A model generated the notes under the pieces. It was not told the origin of the DNA. It saw nothing but the letters and a program-made list of their open reading frames with translations, and searched no databases. Made by a program: the position numbers and the translations under genes. This document shows, in pieces, positions 33,694 to 44,068 of a DNA stretch of 64,000 bases. Position 1 is the first letter of the stretch. Each line of letters begins with the position of its first letter. This DNA comes from Polyangiaceae bacterium (lineage in GTDB: Bacteria > Myxococcota_A > Polyangia > Polyangiales > Polyangiaceae), in contig JAICUB010000035.1 in assembly GCA_025936045.1 (NCBI GenBank), forward strand, positions 1 through 64,000, in the 5' to 3' direction.

Positions 33694-34197
33694 ATGGCGG
33701 TGGTCATGAGGCGGACCACTCCTTCCGAAGCGGACATGCTGGCGCTCGAGGGCAAACGACTCCACGCGCGCGGCGAGCACGAGAAGGGGCTAGCACTCTT
33801 GCGACAATCCGCCGACGCGCTTCCAGGCAGGGCGCGCGTCGAGCTCGACACCGCCGAGCTCGCCCGCCGGCTCGGCCAAGTCGAAGTCGCCGTCCGGCAT
33901 TATCGACGGGCCGCGACCGCGTACCAGCAGACCGGTTTCGCCCGGCAAGCGCTCGCTCCGCTCCGCACCGCGCTCCACCTCGAGCACAGCCGACTGCCGG
34001 CCTCCGCCGAGGCGGTGCTCACCGTCGCGCGCGAGCTCGCCGAAGCGCTGGTGGCTCAGGGGTTCACGGCCGACGCCCGCCAGGTGCTCGAGCTCAGCGC
34101 CGGCGCCTTCACCGAGCGAGGCCTCGCCGTTCCGGAGTCGCTTGCTTCCGTCGCGCCCCCGCCGAAAAGTCCACGCCTTGACAAGCGGTCATACTGA
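33694..34197 (+). CDS. Small TPR-like helical protein
   Basis: The 167-residue product lacks a signal peptide and is built of helix pairs with TPR character: EGKRLHARGEHEKGLALLRQSADALPG, AELARRLGQVEVAVRHYRRAATAYQQTG, FARQALAPLRTALHLEHSRL and AEALVAQGFTADARQVLELSAGAF. It probably mediates protein contacts. ATG 33706 is an alternative start. Its end contains the -35 box of the next gene's promoter. No fixed partner is known; the sigma-54 activator and type II secretion operon follow downstream. Confidence 0.7.
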   Translation: MAVVMRRTTPSEADMLALEGKRLHARGEHEKGLALLRQSADALPGRARVELDTAELARRLGQVEVAVRHYRRAATAYQQTGFARQALAPLRTALHLEHSRLPASAEAVLTVARELAEALVAQGFTADARQVLELSAGAFTERGLAVPESLASVAPPPKSPRLDKRSY

Positions 34198-34207
34198 GTG
34201 ACATAAT
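34178..34207 (+). promoter_or_regulatory. Strong sigma-70-type promoter upstream of the response regulator
   Basis: TTGACA (34178-34183) is a perfect -35 box and CATAAT (34202-34207) a five-of-six -10 box, with an 18-bp spacer. The -35 lies inside the 3' end of the TPR gene. Transcription should begin near 34214, within a few bases of the TTG start at 34217. Confidence 0.6.
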
Positions 34208-34216
34208 TTCAATCGC

Positions 34217-35620
<1,404 letters not shown>

Positions 35621-35779
35621 CAATCTGGCACGCAGGACGGCCCTCACGGCGAAAGCCCGTCAGGTTGTCCGAGGGCTCCGGCGGGACGGCGCGATGGCAC
35701 GCAAAAAGCGCTGGAGTTTCCCAGTGTTCGTGCGGTAGCTAGCGGTTGGCACGCCGTTCGCTTAGTTGGGCTCGGTCCA

Positions 35780-36772
35780 TTGGCTCTAGACCCCCTGCTC
35801 CGTAAGTACTTCCCGGTGCTCGTGCTGGTGCTTCTCGCGCTCAGCGCGTACTTCGAGGCGTCCGGCGCGTCGGAGCTCGTGGGGGCCGCGTTCATCGCGC
35901 CGCCGTCGAGCGCGAGCGCGGGGCGGCTGCCGACGCGCCCGCCCGGTGTGATGCGGAGCGAGCCGCGCTCGGCCGATGCAATCATCGAGCGCAATCCGTT
36001 CGATTCGGTGACGGGGCCGCTCAACGCGAAGCCGGTCGAGGTGCCGTCCGCGAGCGCCACGGAGAGCGCGGCACCGGTCGTGAAGGATCCGCTCCACGTC
36101 GATCAGTGCGAGGGCATCACCGCGCTCATCATCACCGAATCCACCGACCGGCTCTGGTCGGTCGCCGCGCTTCAAGGTACCGGGGAGCCGAGGCCGCGTA
36201 TGCGCCGCGTCGGTGACGACGTCGCGGGCAAGAAGGTCGAGTACATCGGCTTCAATCCGGCCGAAAATAGCCCGGCCGTCTGGCTCTCCGGCAACGGCAC
36301 CTTGTGCCAGGCGTTGCTCTTCCGTACGACCCCGGTGCCCACCGCCTCGGCGGCGGCGAGCGCGGAGGCGCCGCCCGTGGCCGCGCCGACGCACGTGAGT
36401 GGCGCGCCCGCCGTACCCTCCGACATCGCATCGAAGATCCAGAAGGTGAGCGACACCGAGTTCCACGTCGATCACGCCGTCATCGACAACATCCTCGAGC
36501 ACCAGGCCGATCTGATGAAGTCGGCGCGCATCGTGCCCGAGTCCAAGGACGGCAAGGTCGTCGGCATTCGGCTCTTCGGCATCCGTCCGGACACGCTGCT
36601 CGGCACGCTCGGTATCCAGAACGGCGATCGGCTCGAGAGCATCAACGGTTTCGACATGGGCAGCCCCGAGAAGGCGCTCGAGGCTTATGCCCGGCTTCGC
36701 ACCGCAACCAGTCTCAACGTCAAGGTGAACCGTCGCGGTGCGCCCTTGAGCATCGATTACAAGATCCAATGA
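35780..36772 (+). CDS. gspC: Type II secretion system protein GspC
   Basis: GspC connects the inner-membrane platform to the secretin. The 330-residue product has an N-terminal membrane helix (FPVLVLVLLALSAYFEA, about 10-27), the homology region around IIERNPFDSVTGPL with the following beta sandwich, an Ala/Pro linker (about 185-215) and a C-terminal PDZ domain (IRPDTLLGTLGIQNGDRLESINGFDM). The start is TTG with little ribosome-site support, so a different start is possible. Its stop overlaps the gspD ATG (ATGA). It opens the thirteen-gene T2SS operon; the 159 bp before it contain no obvious sigma-54 promoter that I can see. Confidence 0.9.
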   Translation: MALDPLLRKYFPVLVLVLLALSAYFEASGASELVGAAFIAPPSSASAGRLPTRPPGVMRSEPRSADAIIERNPFDSVTGPLNAKPVEVPSASATESAAPVVKDPLHVDQCEGITALIITESTDRLWSVAALQGTGEPRPRMRRVGDDVAGKKVEYIGFNPAENSPAVWLSGNGTLCQALLFRTTPVPTASAAASAEAPPVAAPTHVSGAPAVPSDIASKIQKVSDTEFHVDHAVIDNILEHQADLMKSARIVPESKDGKVVGIRLFGIRPDTLLGTLGIQNGDRLESINGFDMGSPEKALEAYARLRTATSLNVKVNRRGAPLSIDYKIQ

Positions 36773-39393
36773 AGAAGCTCGCCGTTTCCCTGCGTTCCAT
36801 GCTCGTCGTGCTCGCCCTCGGCACGGTCACGGGTTCCGCGTTGGCCCAGGACGAGCCGGCTGCCGCGCCCGACCCGCCGAAGCCCGCGCCGCGCCGCCCC
36901 CGACCGCTGCAGCGTCGCGTCCGCCGGCCGAAAGCGCCCGCGCAGCCGGCGCCCGCGCCCGAAGCGCCGCCCGATGCCGCGGCCGCCCCCGCAACGCCCC
37001 CCGCCGCACCGGCCACGAACCCGACGGATCGCGAGCCGCCCGGTGCGGTCCCGCCGCCGCCGAACAACATGGAGAAAATCGCGCAGGCGGCGGACGTGCC
37101 TTACAAGCCGCTGCCGAACGGCCACCTCGTCAAGTTCAACTTGAACGACGCGGATCTCGCCGAGCTCGTGAATCACATTTCCGGCCTCACGGGACGGCGC
37201 TTCATCTACGGCGCCAAGGTGCGGCAGATCAAAGCGACCGTGGTGTCGCCCGAGCCGGTGACGCTCGAGGAGGCGTACCAGGCGTTTCTCTCGATCCTCG
37301 AAGCGAACGGCATGACGGTCGTGCCGCACGGACGCTTCTACAAGATCATCGACAGCGGCGGCGTCGTGACCCAGCCGACGCCGATCATCGCGCGGGGCGA
37401 GCCGATCCCGGACGCGGATCGTTACATCACCCGCCTCTATCGGCTCGAGAACGCGAGTCCGGACGACATCGTCACCGTCCTCAACAAGTTCAAGAGCAAG
37501 GACGGCGACATCACGCCGTACGGCCCCGGTCGCTTGCTCATCATCACGGACACCGCGACCCAGGTGCGGCGGCTCGTGCGCCTGATCGAGGAGGTCGACA
37601 TCGGCGGCTCCGGCCAGCACATGTGGATCGAGCCCGTGCACCACGGAACCTCGGCCGACATGGCCAAGCGCTTGAACGAGCTCTTCGAGATCGGCTCGGG
37701 CGGCGCCCCGGGCGCCGCGGCAGCTCCCGGCACGGCCAAACAGCCGTCGGGTCTGTCGCGCGTGGTCTCCGACGATCAGTCGAACCGCCTCATCGTCGTC
37801 GGCACGGACGACTCGTACATGAAGATGCTCGAGGTCTTGAAGCGCCTCGACGTTCAGACGACGGACAAGGGGCAGATCCACGTGCTCCCGCTGCAGCACG
37901 CCATCGCCGAGGAGCTCTCGAACACCCTCACGCAAATGCTCGCCGGACAAGCCGGGAAGAACCCCGCCGCGGGCGGCGCCGGCAGCGCGGGCGGCATGTT
38001 CGAGGGCGACGTGCGCGTCACGCCCGACAAGAGCACGAACTCGCTCATCATCACCTCGTCGAGCCGTGACTTCGCGGCGTTCCGGCTCGTGATCGACAAG
38101 CTCGATCACGCGCGCCGGCAGGTATTCATCGAAGCGGTGATCATGGACTTGAGCGTCTCGGACACGCTCGACATGGGCGTCGCGTTCCACGGCGGCCACA
38201 GCTTCGGCGGCGGCACGAACGATCCGTTCTTGCTCTCGGGTTTTCAGGCCGGAAAATCGCTGGCGTTCCCTCAGGATCCGAGCTTGCTCCAGGGTTTTGC
38301 CGCCGGTGTTCGCGGCCCGCAGTTGCCCGGCACGCAAGACCTGCTCGGTCCCGGCATCAGCATTCCCGCGTTCGGCGTGGTGCTTTCCGCGCTCGCGTCG
38401 AGCGGCAAATCCAACGTGCTCGCGACGCCGCACATCATCGCGACCGACAACGTCCCCGCCGAGATCAACGTCGGCGAGAACATCCCGCTGCAGACCAACA
38501 TCGGCGGCGGCAATCTCGGCGCGCTCGCCGGGCTCGGCGGCGCGGCCGGAGGGGCGACGGCGGGGCTCGGCTTGCTCGGCGGCCTCGGCGGCCTCGGCGG
38601 CTTCAGTGCGCCTCGCCAGGACGTCGGCAACAAGATCAAGCTGACGCCCCACATCAACGAGTCGAATCAGGTGCGGCTCGAGATCGACCAGGAGTCGAGC
38701 GCTCCGGGCGCGGCCGTCGGTCAGCTCGGCGCGATCCCCATCACCAAGCGCACCGCGAACACGACGGTGGTCGTCTCCGATCAGCAGACGGTCGTCATCG
38801 GCGGCCTGATGCGCGACGAGTACACGGTTTCGCGCGAAAAGGTGCCGATCCTCGGTGATCTGCCGGTGCTCGGCGCGCTGTTCCGTCACTCGAACACGGT
38901 CAAGCGCAAGGCGAACCTCTTGCTCGTTTTGACTCCGCACGTCATCCGCGATCAGGCGGACCTACGCCGCATCTTCGAGCGCAAGATGGAGGAACGGCAG
39001 GAGTTCATCGATCGTTACTTCGTGTTCTCGGACGTGGACTGGAAGCCGCCGAAGGATTGGTCGCGCACGAACGGGCTCGTCGAAGACATCCGGCAGGCGT
39101 ATCTCAAGATTCAGGCCCAGGAAGAGGTCGAGGACGAGAGCGTCCGCTTCCGCGACGACGGTGATCGCCAGCCGACCGATCCGATCGAGCTTCCGACGAG
39201 CGTGCGCGAGAGCAACTCGGCCCAGCTCGTCGCGAAGCCCAAGGCCGGCGCCGCGGCGCCCGCGAAGGCCGCGCCCGCGAAGGCCGCGCCCCAGCGTGCG
39301 CCCGCGCGGCGTGGAGGCCGCCGCGGCGAGCTCGATTCGCCGATCAACGTCAACCCAATCGCCCGCAGCGTGAACGTGGAGCGCATGGAATGA
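36769..39393 (+). CDS. gspD: Type II secretion system secretin GspD
   Basis: GspD forms the outer-membrane gate of the system. The 874-residue product has a signal peptide ending near SALA, an Ala/Pro-rich linker (about 27-95), domain N0 (VKFNLNDADLAELVNHISGLTGRRFIYG), N1-N3 with the repeated DDQSNRLIVVGT and DKSTNSLIITSSS elements, and the secretin core up to VPILGDLPVLGALFRHSNTVKRKANLLLVLTPHVI. A Gly/Leu-rich insert (GLGGLGG) interrupts the core near residue 605. A C-terminal tail of about 130 residues, rich in Ala/Lys/Arg/Pro at the end, is longer than usual and may bind a pilotin or peptidoglycan. The ATG start overlaps the gspC stop. Confidence 0.95.
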   Translation: MKKLAVSLRSMLVVLALGTVTGSALAQDEPAAAPDPPKPAPRRPRPLQRRVRRPKAPAQPAPAPEAPPDAAAAPATPPAAPATNPTDREPPGAVPPPPNNMEKIAQAADVPYKPLPNGHLVKFNLNDADLAELVNHISGLTGRRFIYGAKVRQIKATVVSPEPVTLEEAYQAFLSILEANGMTVVPHGRFYKIIDSGGVVTQPTPIIARGEPIPDADRYITRLYRLENASPDDIVTVLNKFKSKDGDITPYGPGRLLIITDTATQVRRLVRLIEEVDIGGSGQHMWIEPVHHGTSADMAKRLNELFEIGSGGAPGAAAAPGTAKQPSGLSRVVSDDQSNRLIVVGTDDSYMKMLEVLKRLDVQTTDKGQIHVLPLQHAIAEELSNTLTQMLAGQAGKNPAAGGAGSAGGMFEGDVRVTPDKSTNSLIITSSSRDFAAFRLVIDKLDHARRQVFIEAVIMDLSVSDTLDMGVAFHGGHSFGGGTNDPFLLSGFQAGKSLAFPQDPSLLQGFAAGVRGPQLPGTQDLLGPGISIPAFGVVLSALASSGKSNVLATPHIIATDNVPAEINVGENIPLQTNIGGGNLGALAGLGGAAGGATAGLGLLGGLGGLGGFSAPRQDVGNKIKLTPHINESNQVRLEIDQESSAPGAAVGQLGAIPITKRTANTTVVVSDQQTVVIGGLMRDEYTVSREKVPILGDLPVLGALFRHSNTVKRKANLLLVLTPHVIRDQADLRRIFERKMEERQEFIDRYFVFSDVDWKPPKDWSRTNGLVEDIRQAYLKIQAQEEVEDESVRFRDDGDRQPTDPIELPTSVRESNSAQLVAKPKAGAAAPAKAAPAKAAPQRAPARRGGRRGELDSPINVNPIARSVNVERME

Positions 39394-41165
39394 CGCCCCA
39401 GCGAGCCCTCGGTGACATCCTCGTGCGCCACGGCGCGGTGACGGCCGACCTGCTGGAACCGCTCTATTTGCAGCAAACGGAGAAGTCCCAAGGGCTCGTC
39501 GAGCTCGTGCTCGAAGCGAACATCGCGTCCGAGGGCGACGTGGCCCGCGCGCTCGCCGCCGAGTGCCGGCTGCCGTTTCAGGATCGCATCAACGTGGAGG
39601 CGATCCCGGCCGAGCTCGCGATCAAGGTGCCGATCACGTACGCGAAGAGCCACGGCCTCTTGATCACGGCCGAGAGTGACAGCGAGGTCTCGGTGCTCTG
39701 CGCCGACCCGCTCGACACGGCCGGCCTCGACGACGTGCGGGCGATGTTCAAAAAGCCGCTCGCCCTCACCGTCGCGCCGAACGAGCTCGTGGTCGACGCC
39801 ATCAACCGGGTGTACGAGCGGGGCGCGACCACGAGCGAGCTCGAGCCGACCGAGAAGTCCGAGGACGACGAAGGCGAGATCGACATCCTCGACTCCGACG
39901 AAGACGCGCCGATCATCCGCTGGGTGAACGGCCTCTTGTCACAAGCGGTCAAGGAGCGAGCCAGCGACATCCACATCGAGCCGGAAGAGCGCGAGGTGCT
40001 CGTCCGCTACCGCGTCGACGGACAGCTCTACGTCGCCAAGCGCGCGAGCCGCCAGTTCATGAGCGCGGTCATCGCGCGCGTGAAGATCATGGCCGGTCTG
40101 AACATCGCCGAGAAGCGGCTGCCGCAGGACGGCCGTATTTCACGTAAAATCGGCGGCCGCAGCATCGACGTGCGCGTCTCGACCATCCCGACGAGCCGCG
40201 ATCACGAGCGCGTCGTCATGCGTCTTCTGCACAAGTCGAACGTGCTGCTCGATCTCTCGGAGCTCGGCTTCGCGCCGCGCGACTTCGCGATCATGGACGA
40301 GATGATCCGGCGCCCGGACGGCATCATGCTCGTTACCGGCCCGACCGGCAGCGGCAAGACCACGACGCTCTACTCGTGCTTGAACCGCATCAACACGCCC
40401 GACATCAACATCCTCACGGCGGAGGATCCGGTCGAGTACGAGATCCTCGGCATCCATCAGGTCCACGTGCAGGCCAAGATCGGGCTCACCTTCGCGAGCG
40501 CGCTCCGCGCGTTCTTGCGCCAAGACCCGGACGTGATCCTCGTCGGCGAGATCCGTGATCGCGAGACGGCCGAAATCGCGATTCACGCTTCGATGACGGG
40601 CCACCTCGTGCTCTCCACCCTGCACACGAACGACGCCGCCTCGGCGGTCACGCGCCTCGTCGAGATGGAAATCGAGGCGTTTTTGGTGCGGTCCACGCTC
40701 GCGGCCATCCTCGCGCAGCGCCTCGTCCGCCGGCTCTGCAAAAGCTGCAAAGAAGCCTACCCCGCGACGGATTACGAGCTCCGGCAGCTCGGCTTGGATC
40801 CGGAGCGCACGCGCCGGCGCGACGAACGCAAGATCTCGGCGCGCTACCTGCCGCACGGCGTCAACTACGAGCCCGTCGGCTGGCGCGAGGCGACGCCGCC
40901 CACGTTCTATCGGCCGAAGGGTTGCGACCTCTGCGACAACAAGGGCTTCACCGGTCGCTTCGGGATTTACGAGATGCTCGTCGTCGAAGACGTCGTCGGT
41001 CGGCTCGTGCTCGAGAACGCGGACGCGCGCACCATCAAGCGGGCGGCGCAGACGCAAGGCATGGACACGTTGCGCGACGACGGCGCGCGCAAGGTGCTCC
41101 AGGGGCTCACGACCGTGGAAGAGGTCGTCGCTGCCACGCAGGACGACATCGTGCTCGACGACTGA
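39390..41165 (+). CDS. gspE: Type II secretion ATPase GspE
   Basis: GspE powers pseudopilus assembly from the cytoplasm. At 591 residues it has an N-terminal MshEN-type domain (GDILVRHGAVTADLLEPLYLQQ...), a linker with acidic stretch (EKSEDDEGEIDILDSDEDAP), and the catalytic core: VNGLLSQAVKERASDIHIEP, Walker A TGPTGSGKTTTLY (about 315-327), the Asp box LTAEDPVEYE, Walker B ILVGEIRDRETAEIAI and the His box TLHTNDAASA. The zinc-binding CxxC pairs (CKSC and CDLCDN) are intact. The ATG start overlaps the gspD stop (ATGA). Confidence 0.96.
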   Translation: MTPQRALGDILVRHGAVTADLLEPLYLQQTEKSQGLVELVLEANIASEGDVARALAAECRLPFQDRINVEAIPAELAIKVPITYAKSHGLLITAESDSEVSVLCADPLDTAGLDDVRAMFKKPLALTVAPNELVVDAINRVYERGATTSELEPTEKSEDDEGEIDILDSDEDAPIIRWVNGLLSQAVKERASDIHIEPEEREVLVRYRVDGQLYVAKRASRQFMSAVIARVKIMAGLNIAEKRLPQDGRISRKIGGRSIDVRVSTIPTSRDHERVVMRLLHKSNVLLDLSELGFAPRDFAIMDEMIRRPDGIMLVTGPTGSGKTTTLYSCLNRINTPDINILTAEDPVEYEILGIHQVHVQAKIGLTFASALRAFLRQDPDVILVGEIRDRETAEIAIHASMTGHLVLSTLHTNDAASAVTRLVEMEIEAFLVRSTLAAILAQRLVRRLCKSCKEAYPATDYELRQLGLDPERTRRRDERKISARYLPHGVNYEPVGWREATPPTFYRPKGCDLCDNKGFTGRFGIYEMLVVEDVVGRLVLENADARTIKRAAQTQGMDTLRDDGARKVLQGLTTVEEVVAATQDDIVLDD

Positions 41166-41194
41166 CCGATTCCACTTTGGCAGCGAGGTAATCT

Positions 41195-42421
41195 TTGGCC
41201 GTTTTCGAATTCCGCGGCGTCCAGGTCGGCAGCGGCAAGCAGGTCAAGGGCTTCCGCGACGCGGAGAACCCGAAGACGTTGCGTGCCGCGCTGCGCCGCG
41301 ACGGCATTCTGCTGACGCAGGCCACGGTCGAGGCGGAGCGCGTCAAGCGCGAGCAGAAGAAGTTCGATCCGTTCGGGTTCTTCAAGCGCCCGAGCGCGCG
41401 CGACGTGAGCGTCATGACGCGGCAGCTCGCGACGCTCGTGCGCGCGGGCGTGCCGCTGGTCGAGTCGGTGCAGGCGCTGACCGAACAGGTCGAAAACGAG
41501 CAGCTCGTGCGTATCCTCACGCAGGTGCGCGAGAGCCTCAACGCCGGTACGAGCTTCGCGAAGAGCCTCGAGCAGCATCCGCGGACGTTCGTGACGCTCT
41601 ACACGAACATGATTGCTGCCGGTGAAGCGTCGGGCACGCTCGAAGCCGTGCTCGAGCGCCTCGCCGACTTCATGGAGGGTCAAGCGAAGCTCCGCGGCAA
41701 GGTCGCGGGCGCGCTCGCTTACCCGGCGCTGATGTCGGTGTTCGGTATCGGGCTCGTCGGGTTTTTGATGGTCGCGGTGGTGCCCAAGGTGACCACCGTG
41801 TTCGACAGCCTGGGTCAGGCGCTGCCCTGGTACACGCGCCTGCTGATCTGGGTTTCCAACGTGGTCGGCGGCTATTGGTGGCTCCTCGCGCTGATTGCCG
41901 TCTCCGCCGTGGTCGCCTTCCGCCGCTTCAAGAACAGCCCGAGCGGTAAGCTCAAGTGGGCGCAGTTCCGGCTGCGAGCGCCGCTCTTCGGCAAGCTCGA
42001 GCTCCTCGCTTGCGTCGCGCGCTTCTGCCGCACGCTCGCGACGCTCTTGGCGAGCGGGGTGCAGCTCCTGCCGGCCATGGAAATCGGCCGCAACGTGCTC
42101 GAGAACGCCAAGCTCGAGGGCGTCGTCAACGAGGCGATCCTCGCCATCCGCGGCGGTGAGAACATCGCCGAGCCGCTCAAGCGGAGCCGAGCCTTCCCGC
42201 CGATGGTGACGCACATGATCGCGGTCGGCGAGCGCACCGGCCAGCTCGAGGCGATGCTCGAGAACGTGAGCCGCTCCTACGAGGCCGACGTGGAAGTGCG
42301 CGTGACCGCGCTCACGAGCGTGCTCGAGCCGCTCATCATCATGATCTTGGGTGGGATGGTGGGGTTCGTCGCCTTCGCGATTCTGATGCCGCTGATTCAG
42401 ATGAATCAGCTCGTGGAGTGA
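41195..42421 (+). CDS. gspF: Type II secretion inner-membrane platform protein GspF
   Basis: GspF anchors the ATPase and pseudopilus base. The 408-residue product starts at TTG 41195, supported by GAGGT 7 bp upstream. It has two T2SSF domains (SVMTRQLATLVRAGVPLVESVQAL and KLELLACVARFCRTLATLLASGVQLLPAMEIG), each followed by membrane helices (FGIGLVGFLMVAVVPKV; GYWWLLALIAVSAVVAF; ILGGMVGFVAFAILMPL). The N-terminal cytoplasmic segment is basic. Length and layout are standard. Confidence 0.95.
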   Translation: MAVFEFRGVQVGSGKQVKGFRDAENPKTLRAALRRDGILLTQATVEAERVKREQKKFDPFGFFKRPSARDVSVMTRQLATLVRAGVPLVESVQALTEQVENEQLVRILTQVRESLNAGTSFAKSLEQHPRTFVTLYTNMIAAGEASGTLEAVLERLADFMEGQAKLRGKVAGALAYPALMSVFGIGLVGFLMVAVVPKVTTVFDSLGQALPWYTRLLIWVSNVVGGYWWLLALIAVSAVVAFRRFKNSPSGKLKWAQFRLRAPLFGKLELLACVARFCRTLATLLASGVQLLPAMEIGRNVLENAKLEGVVNEAILAIRGGENIAEPLKRSRAFPPMVTHMIAVGERTGQLEAMLENVSRSYEADVEVRVTALTSVLEPLIIMILGGMVGFVAFAILMPLIQMNQLVE

Positions 42422-42424
42422 GCC

Positions 42425-42835
42425 GTGCGAGCCTCCTCGAAAGAACCGAAGATCCTCTTCCCCTGGGAAGGGCGCGGTGGGCTCGGCCGCTTCTTCCGGC
42501 TGGGGCGGCTCCGCCCCTTCGTGGTGATTTTCGGCGTGATCGGCTTCGTGACGCTGGTCGGCGCGCGTGAACGACGGGCGTCGGGCGTCCGACAAACCCG
42601 CGCGACGCTGATTGGCGCTCGCCGAGTCGTCGACCGCTACCTCGCCGATCACGAGGGGGGGTGCCCGCCGTCGCTGGAAGCGGCGAGTGAAGCCGCGCAC
42701 TTGGAAGGCGTCCCCCGCGATGCCTGGGGCAAACCTTTGCGTCTCGTGTGCCCCGGCCGCTGGGAGGGGGCACGCTATGAGCTCTTGAGTGACGGACCGG
42801 ACGGCGAGCCCGGAGGACTGGACCGCGTCGAATGA
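42425..42835 (+). CDS. GspG-like protein without prepilin cleavage site
   Basis: This 136-residue protein has one N-terminal membrane helix (FVVIFGVIGFVTLVGA, about 31-46) and a C-terminal half resembling the globular part of GspG: ATLIGARRVVDRYLADHEGGCPPSLEAA, then DAWGKPLRLVCPGRWEGARYELLSDGPDGEPGG. The DAWGxPL and SDGPDG elements match the calcium-loop region of major pseudopilins. It lacks the G-[FV]-T-L-x-E prepilin peptidase motif, so it cannot be processed as a pilin. It begins three bases after gspF and overlaps gspG (ATGA). I infer a platform or chaperone role; the proposal is untested. Confidence 0.65.
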   Translation: MRASSKEPKILFPWEGRGGLGRFFRLGRLRPFVVIFGVIGFVTLVGARERRASGVRQTRATLIGARRVVDRYLADHEGGCPPSLEAASEAAHLEGVPRDAWGKPLRLVCPGRWEGARYELLSDGPDGEPGGLDRVE

Positions 42836-43293
42836 AAATGAGGACGACAATGAAACAGGTGTTCTTGATGTCGGTTGAAAGAAATATGGAAGCGCGGCGG
42901 CGTGGGCGTCATCTGGAACGCGGTGTGACGCTGTTCGAGGTGCTCATCGTCGTCGCGATCCTCGCGATGATCGCCGGCGGCGTCGCCTTCTTCGCGCTGC
43001 CTCAGTTCAACAAGGCGAAGATCGACACCGCCAAGGGCGCGGCGCGCGTCGTGCGGCAGGCGGCCTCGCAATGGCGCGCGACCAACAACGAGACGGAGTG
43101 CCCGAGCATCAGCCAGCTCGTGCAGGACAAGCTGCTCGACCCCGGCCAGAACACCGCCGACCCCTGGGGTCAGCCGTTCGGTGTCACCTGTACCGACGAA
43201 GACGTGACCGTCGTCTCGAACGGCCCCGACCGCAAGCGCGGCACCAAGGACGACATCCAAATCCCGCAAGGCGTCACGAGCTCGGAGCAGTAA
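42832..43293 (+). CDS. gspG: Major pseudopilin GspG
   Basis: GspG polymerises into the pseudopilus. The 153-residue precursor has an unusually long basic leader (about 31 residues) before the cleavage site G-VTLFEVLIVVAILAMIAGG, with the conserved Glu at +5. The globular part includes QLVQDKLLDPGQNTADPWGQPFGVTC and VSNGPDRKRGTKDDIQ, the usual calcium-binding loop. An ATG at 42850 preceded by ATGAGGACG would give a shorter leader and may be the true start. It overlaps the preceding gene by four bases. Confidence 0.92.
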   Translation: MKMRTTMKQVFLMSVERNMEARRRGRHLERGVTLFEVLIVVAILAMIAGGVAFFALPQFNKAKIDTAKGAARVVRQAASQWRATNNETECPSISQLVQDKLLDPGQNTADPWGQPFGVTCTDEDVTVVSNGPDRKRGTKDDIQIPQGVTSSEQ

Positions 43294-43312
43294 CCCGAAC
43301 GACGCTGAAATC

Positions 43313-44068
43313 GTGACTCCGATGATCCGTTCACAGGACGCTCCGAGCGGCGCAAAGCGCCGTCGCACGGAGAGGTGCGCGTCCTGGACGGGCAGCGCGC
43401 AAGCTCGCGGTTTTACGCTCGTGGAGGTACTGGTCGTCGTCGCCCTCATGGCGATCCTCTCGAGCGCGATCATCTTCGGCACGGGCATGCTGAGCTCGAG
43501 CCGGCTGCGCGGTGCGACCTCGCTCATCGCGAGCGCGGTGCGGCTCGGGATCGCACGCGCGAACACGACGGGACATGCCGGCCGGCTCGTGCTCGACCTC
43601 GACAACGATCGCGTCGTGCTGGAAGAGGCAACCGGCTCGGTGATGTTGCGCGAGAAAAAGGTGGTCGCCGGCGGCGCCGAGGCCGCGACCGACGCCGAAC
43701 AGAAGGCCAAGCAGGAGAGCGATCGCATTTTGGACGGCCCGCACGCCCCACGCGCGAGCTTTCACCCGGTGCCGAGCTTCGCGGATTCGCCCCAGGGCCG
43801 CGAGCTCGGTAAGGGCGTGGACCTCTCTCAGGTGCAGACCGAGCACGACGAGCAGCCGCTCATCACGGGTCGCGCCTACGTCTACTTCTGGCCGGGCGGC
43901 TTGACCGAGCGTGCCTACATCCAGCTCAAGCGCACCGGGACGGTCGAAGGGCTCACCGTCGTCGTGAGCCCGCTCACCGGTCGCTCGAAGATCGAGAAGG
44001 GGCTCATCGACATGCCGGAGCCCCGCACCGACAAAGAAGAGGATCAGGGCGATCGGGAGGCGCTGTGA
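43313..44068 (+). CDS. gspH: Minor pseudopilin GspH
   Basis: The 251-residue precursor carries the cleavage site in ARGFTLVEVLVVVALMAILSSAIIFG, preceded by a leader of about 32 residues. The globular domain is large and includes a charged insert (KKVVAGGAEAATDAEQKAKQESDRI, about 115-140) not usual in GspH, then QPLITGRAYVYFWPGGLTERAYIQL and VVSPLTGRSKIEKGLIDMPEP. It begins 19 bp after gspG; GTG 43313 and ATG 43322 are both possible starts. Its stop overlaps gspI. Confidence 0.85.
   Translation: MTPMIRSQDAPSGAKRRRTERCASWTGSAQARGFTLVEVLVVVALMAILSSAIIFGTGMLSSSRLRGATSLIASAVRLGIARANTTGHAGRLVLDLDNDRVVLEEATGSVMLREKKVVAGGAEAATDAEQKAKQESDRILDGPHAPRASFHPVPSFADSPQGRELGKGVDLSQVQTEHDEQPLITGRAYVYFWPGGLTERAYIQLKRTGTVEGLTVVVSPLTGRSKIEKGLIDMPEPRTDKEEDQGDREAL

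Noticed and set aside
35621-35779. Interval before gspC, searched for a -24/-12 sigma-54 promoter because of the adjacent NtrC-type regulator
   Set aside because: No convincing GG-N10-GC element of the TGGCAC-N5-TTGC type was seen; a TGGCACG near 35691 lacks the matching downstream half.
36757-38940. 727-codon minus-strand frame opposite gspD
   Set aside because: Antisense shadow of a strongly conserved secretin; no family features and no ribosome site.
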